From IMG/VR virus record IMGVR_UViG_3300025652_000057, positions 1-64,000 of that record: a stretch of DNA of 64,000 nt. The stretch is one strand, 5' to 3'. Positions 63,015 to 64,000 of this stretch are shown here, one piece after another; position 1 is the first letter of the stretch; the number at the start of each line of letters is the position of its first letter. The notes beneath the pieces were generated by a model that was not told the DNA's origin, did no database searches, and saw only the letters and a program-made list of their open reading frames with translations. Source of the stretch: a virus. The translations under genes were made by a program, and so were the position numbers.

Positions 63015-64000
63015 TCATGCAGCTAGTCCACCCTTAGTAATGGCCAATGTCTGCTTGAATATGTCAGCATCAAACTTACTGGTCATACCCAATACAATAT
63101 ACTTGCCGCTTCTCTCTCTATCAACTTCTTTGGTACCCGCTAATGTATTACTGAACTTATACAACTCGACGTTAATGATCATGCCAGGATACAGCTCATG
63201 TCTACCATTGACCTCGATCTGAAACGAATTCTTATTCATATGATAGTCTACTACAGGCTTCGTGGTGTAGTTCTCATAGAAGTGTTGATAAGGCTTCAGC
63301 ATATTTTGAGTGCCTTCGTTCTGGCCTATCTGAGGAAAGTCAGTCACTAAGACAGTCTCAGGCGCTTCGTCGGGTCCCATATAAGCGTTGACAAACTCGG
63401 TCGAGTGTGTTAGCTTCAGTGGATCTGGTGCCTTGTAGTCTTTGTATTCAGTACTGTAATCATACTGGCGTGATATGCGTGTTCGATAGTTGATATCGAG
63501 TTCAGTAACGGTACGTCTATATGCACCCTGCTTTATATCGGCCATTGAGTCTACCTTATCACCATACTGGACATCATTGATCGATTGCTGTGCTATGATC
63601 TGGCCAAGGCCTGTGTTATCATCTACAGTGTTGTATATAAAAAATAACTGGTTTATTTCTTGCTCGCTTTTACCCTCAAAACCGCCGTATTTATTGATTA
63701 GATACTCATGCGTACAGAAGAAATACTTCTCTCTTGTCTCAAAGAATCTATATAAAGATGATTTATTATTAGAGGCGTATGCTCTTCTAGATAAAAACTG
63801 CATTGCTGCATCTGCTCTTAGATTAGGTATGACTAGAGTCTGTTCTCCATCTGTTTCTTCTACTTCTAGCTCTTTATCTATCTTATTATCACCAGTAGTG
63901 AAGTATTCATCATAGATAGTTTTTGCCATATCACTTATCTTTGTATTGCCAAATGACTTTCTTATCTCTTTAGTATCTGATATAAGCTTTTGATTAGTTG
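63015..64000 (-). CDS. gp27: Baseplate hub protein (gp27-like), N-terminus outside the window
   Basis: The frame is open from the right edge through an internal ATG at 63929 and ends at 63015. No ribosome site precedes that ATG, and upstream codons (KLISDTKEIRKSFGNTKISD) look like real protein, so the true start is probably beyond the window. IPNLRADAAMQFLSRRAYAS, LYRFFETREKYFFCTHEYL and the C-terminal GRHELYPGMIINVELYKF ... GKYIVLGMTSKFDAD have the layout of gp27/gpD-type hub proteins, which sit on top of gp5 as a trimer. Its place directly ahead of gp5 supports this, though sequence identity to T4 gp27 cannot be judged. Confidence 0.65.
   Translation of the reverse strand, partial: TNQKLISDTKEIRKSFGNTKISDMAKTIYDEYFTTGDNKIDKELEVEETDGEQTLVIPNLRADAAMQFLSRRAYASNNKSSLYRFFETREKYFFCTHEYLINKYGGFEGKSEQEINQLFFIYNTVDDNTGLGQIIAQQSINDVQYGDKVDSMADIKQGAYRRTVTELDINYRTRISRQYDYSTEYKDYKAPDPLKLTHSTEFVNAYMGPDEAPETVLVTDFPQIGQNEGTQNMLKPYQHFYENYTTKPVVDYHMNKNSFQIEVNGRHELYPGMIINVELYKFSNTLAGTKEVDRERSGKYIVLGMTSKFDADIFKQTLAITKGGLAA

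Noticed and set aside
63490-63915. 141-residue plus-strand open frame opposite the hub gene
   Set aside because: It lies fully antisense to a well-supported hub protein and has no ribosome site or recognisable domain.
1-64000. tRNA genes, CRISPR arrays, integrase or attachment sites
   Set aside because: None seen: intergenic gaps are short and accounted for by promoters, a terminator and hairpins.

Overview
The window is a block of a T4-like contractile-tailed phage genome (a myovirus in Caudoviricetes). It holds the DNA-recombination and late-transcription cluster followed by almost the whole virion structural module. The fixed T4-type order gp46, gp47, gp55, uvsW, uvsY, gp23, gp22, gp21, gp68/gp67, gp20, gp19, gp18, gp17, gp16, gp15, gp14, gp13, fibre genes, gp8, gp7-position, gp6, gp25, gp5 and hub, together with large adhesins built from repeats, a DUF4815-type giant protein, a YHYH-domain protein and a gp5 without a lysozyme domain, is what I would expect of marine T4-like phages (cyanophage or pelagiphage type) rather than enterobacterial T4. 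No photosynthesis or host-metabolism gene is present, so the host cannot be named from this window.

Layout, read along the minus strand (high to low coordinates). 64000-59145: baseplate hub (gp27-like C-terminal part, gp5, and a coiled-coil protein with an M15-like domain). 59097-51127: baseplate wedge (gp25, gp6, gp7-position protein, YHYH protein, gp8). 51108-27874: adhesion and fibre region: a 1797-residue DUF4815-type protein, a small coiled-coil protein, a tail-collar fibre, a beta-helix fibre, two very large paralogous structural proteins, a leucine-rich-repeat protein and a further modular protein. 27877-25115: one gene on the plus strand, the only one in the window, fired from a palindromic bidirectional late promoter. 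25041-22246: three small structural genes and neck gp13. 22241-13210: gp14, gp15, terminase gp16/gp17, sheath gp18, tube gp19, portal gp20. 13161-9256: prohead core and capsid genes ending at a strong terminator behind gp23. 9146-2752: a tail-tube-fold protein in the gp3 position, then uvsY, uvsW, an Lsm-like small protein, gp55, gp47 and gp46. 2741-1: two glycosyltransferases of the TET-associated (DNA base glycosylation) type and a partial unknown gene.

Regulation is visible in the sequence. Structural operons start at T4-type late promoters (TATAAATA), which fits the presence of gp55, the late sigma factor. The replication/modification end carries exact host-type sigma70 promoters (TTGACA, 16-17 bases, TATAAT), some inside coding sequence. 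Three exact copies point onto the plus strand, where no gene is evident.

The most notable points are: paired TET-associated glycosyltransferases that imply hypermodified DNA; a short aromatic/glycine module (Y-x-I-x-x-x-G ... W ... G ... F-T/V) scattered through at least seven structural proteins including gp15; a plant/BspA-style leucine-rich-repeat adhesin interrupted by that module; a beta-sandwich insert in neck protein gp14; the lone inverted fibre gene with its palindromic promoter; and orphan tandem sigma70 promoters beside gp55. No tRNA, CRISPR array, integrase or insertion sequence was seen. There is no gene-free stretch over 300 bases; the longest is 6105-6326.
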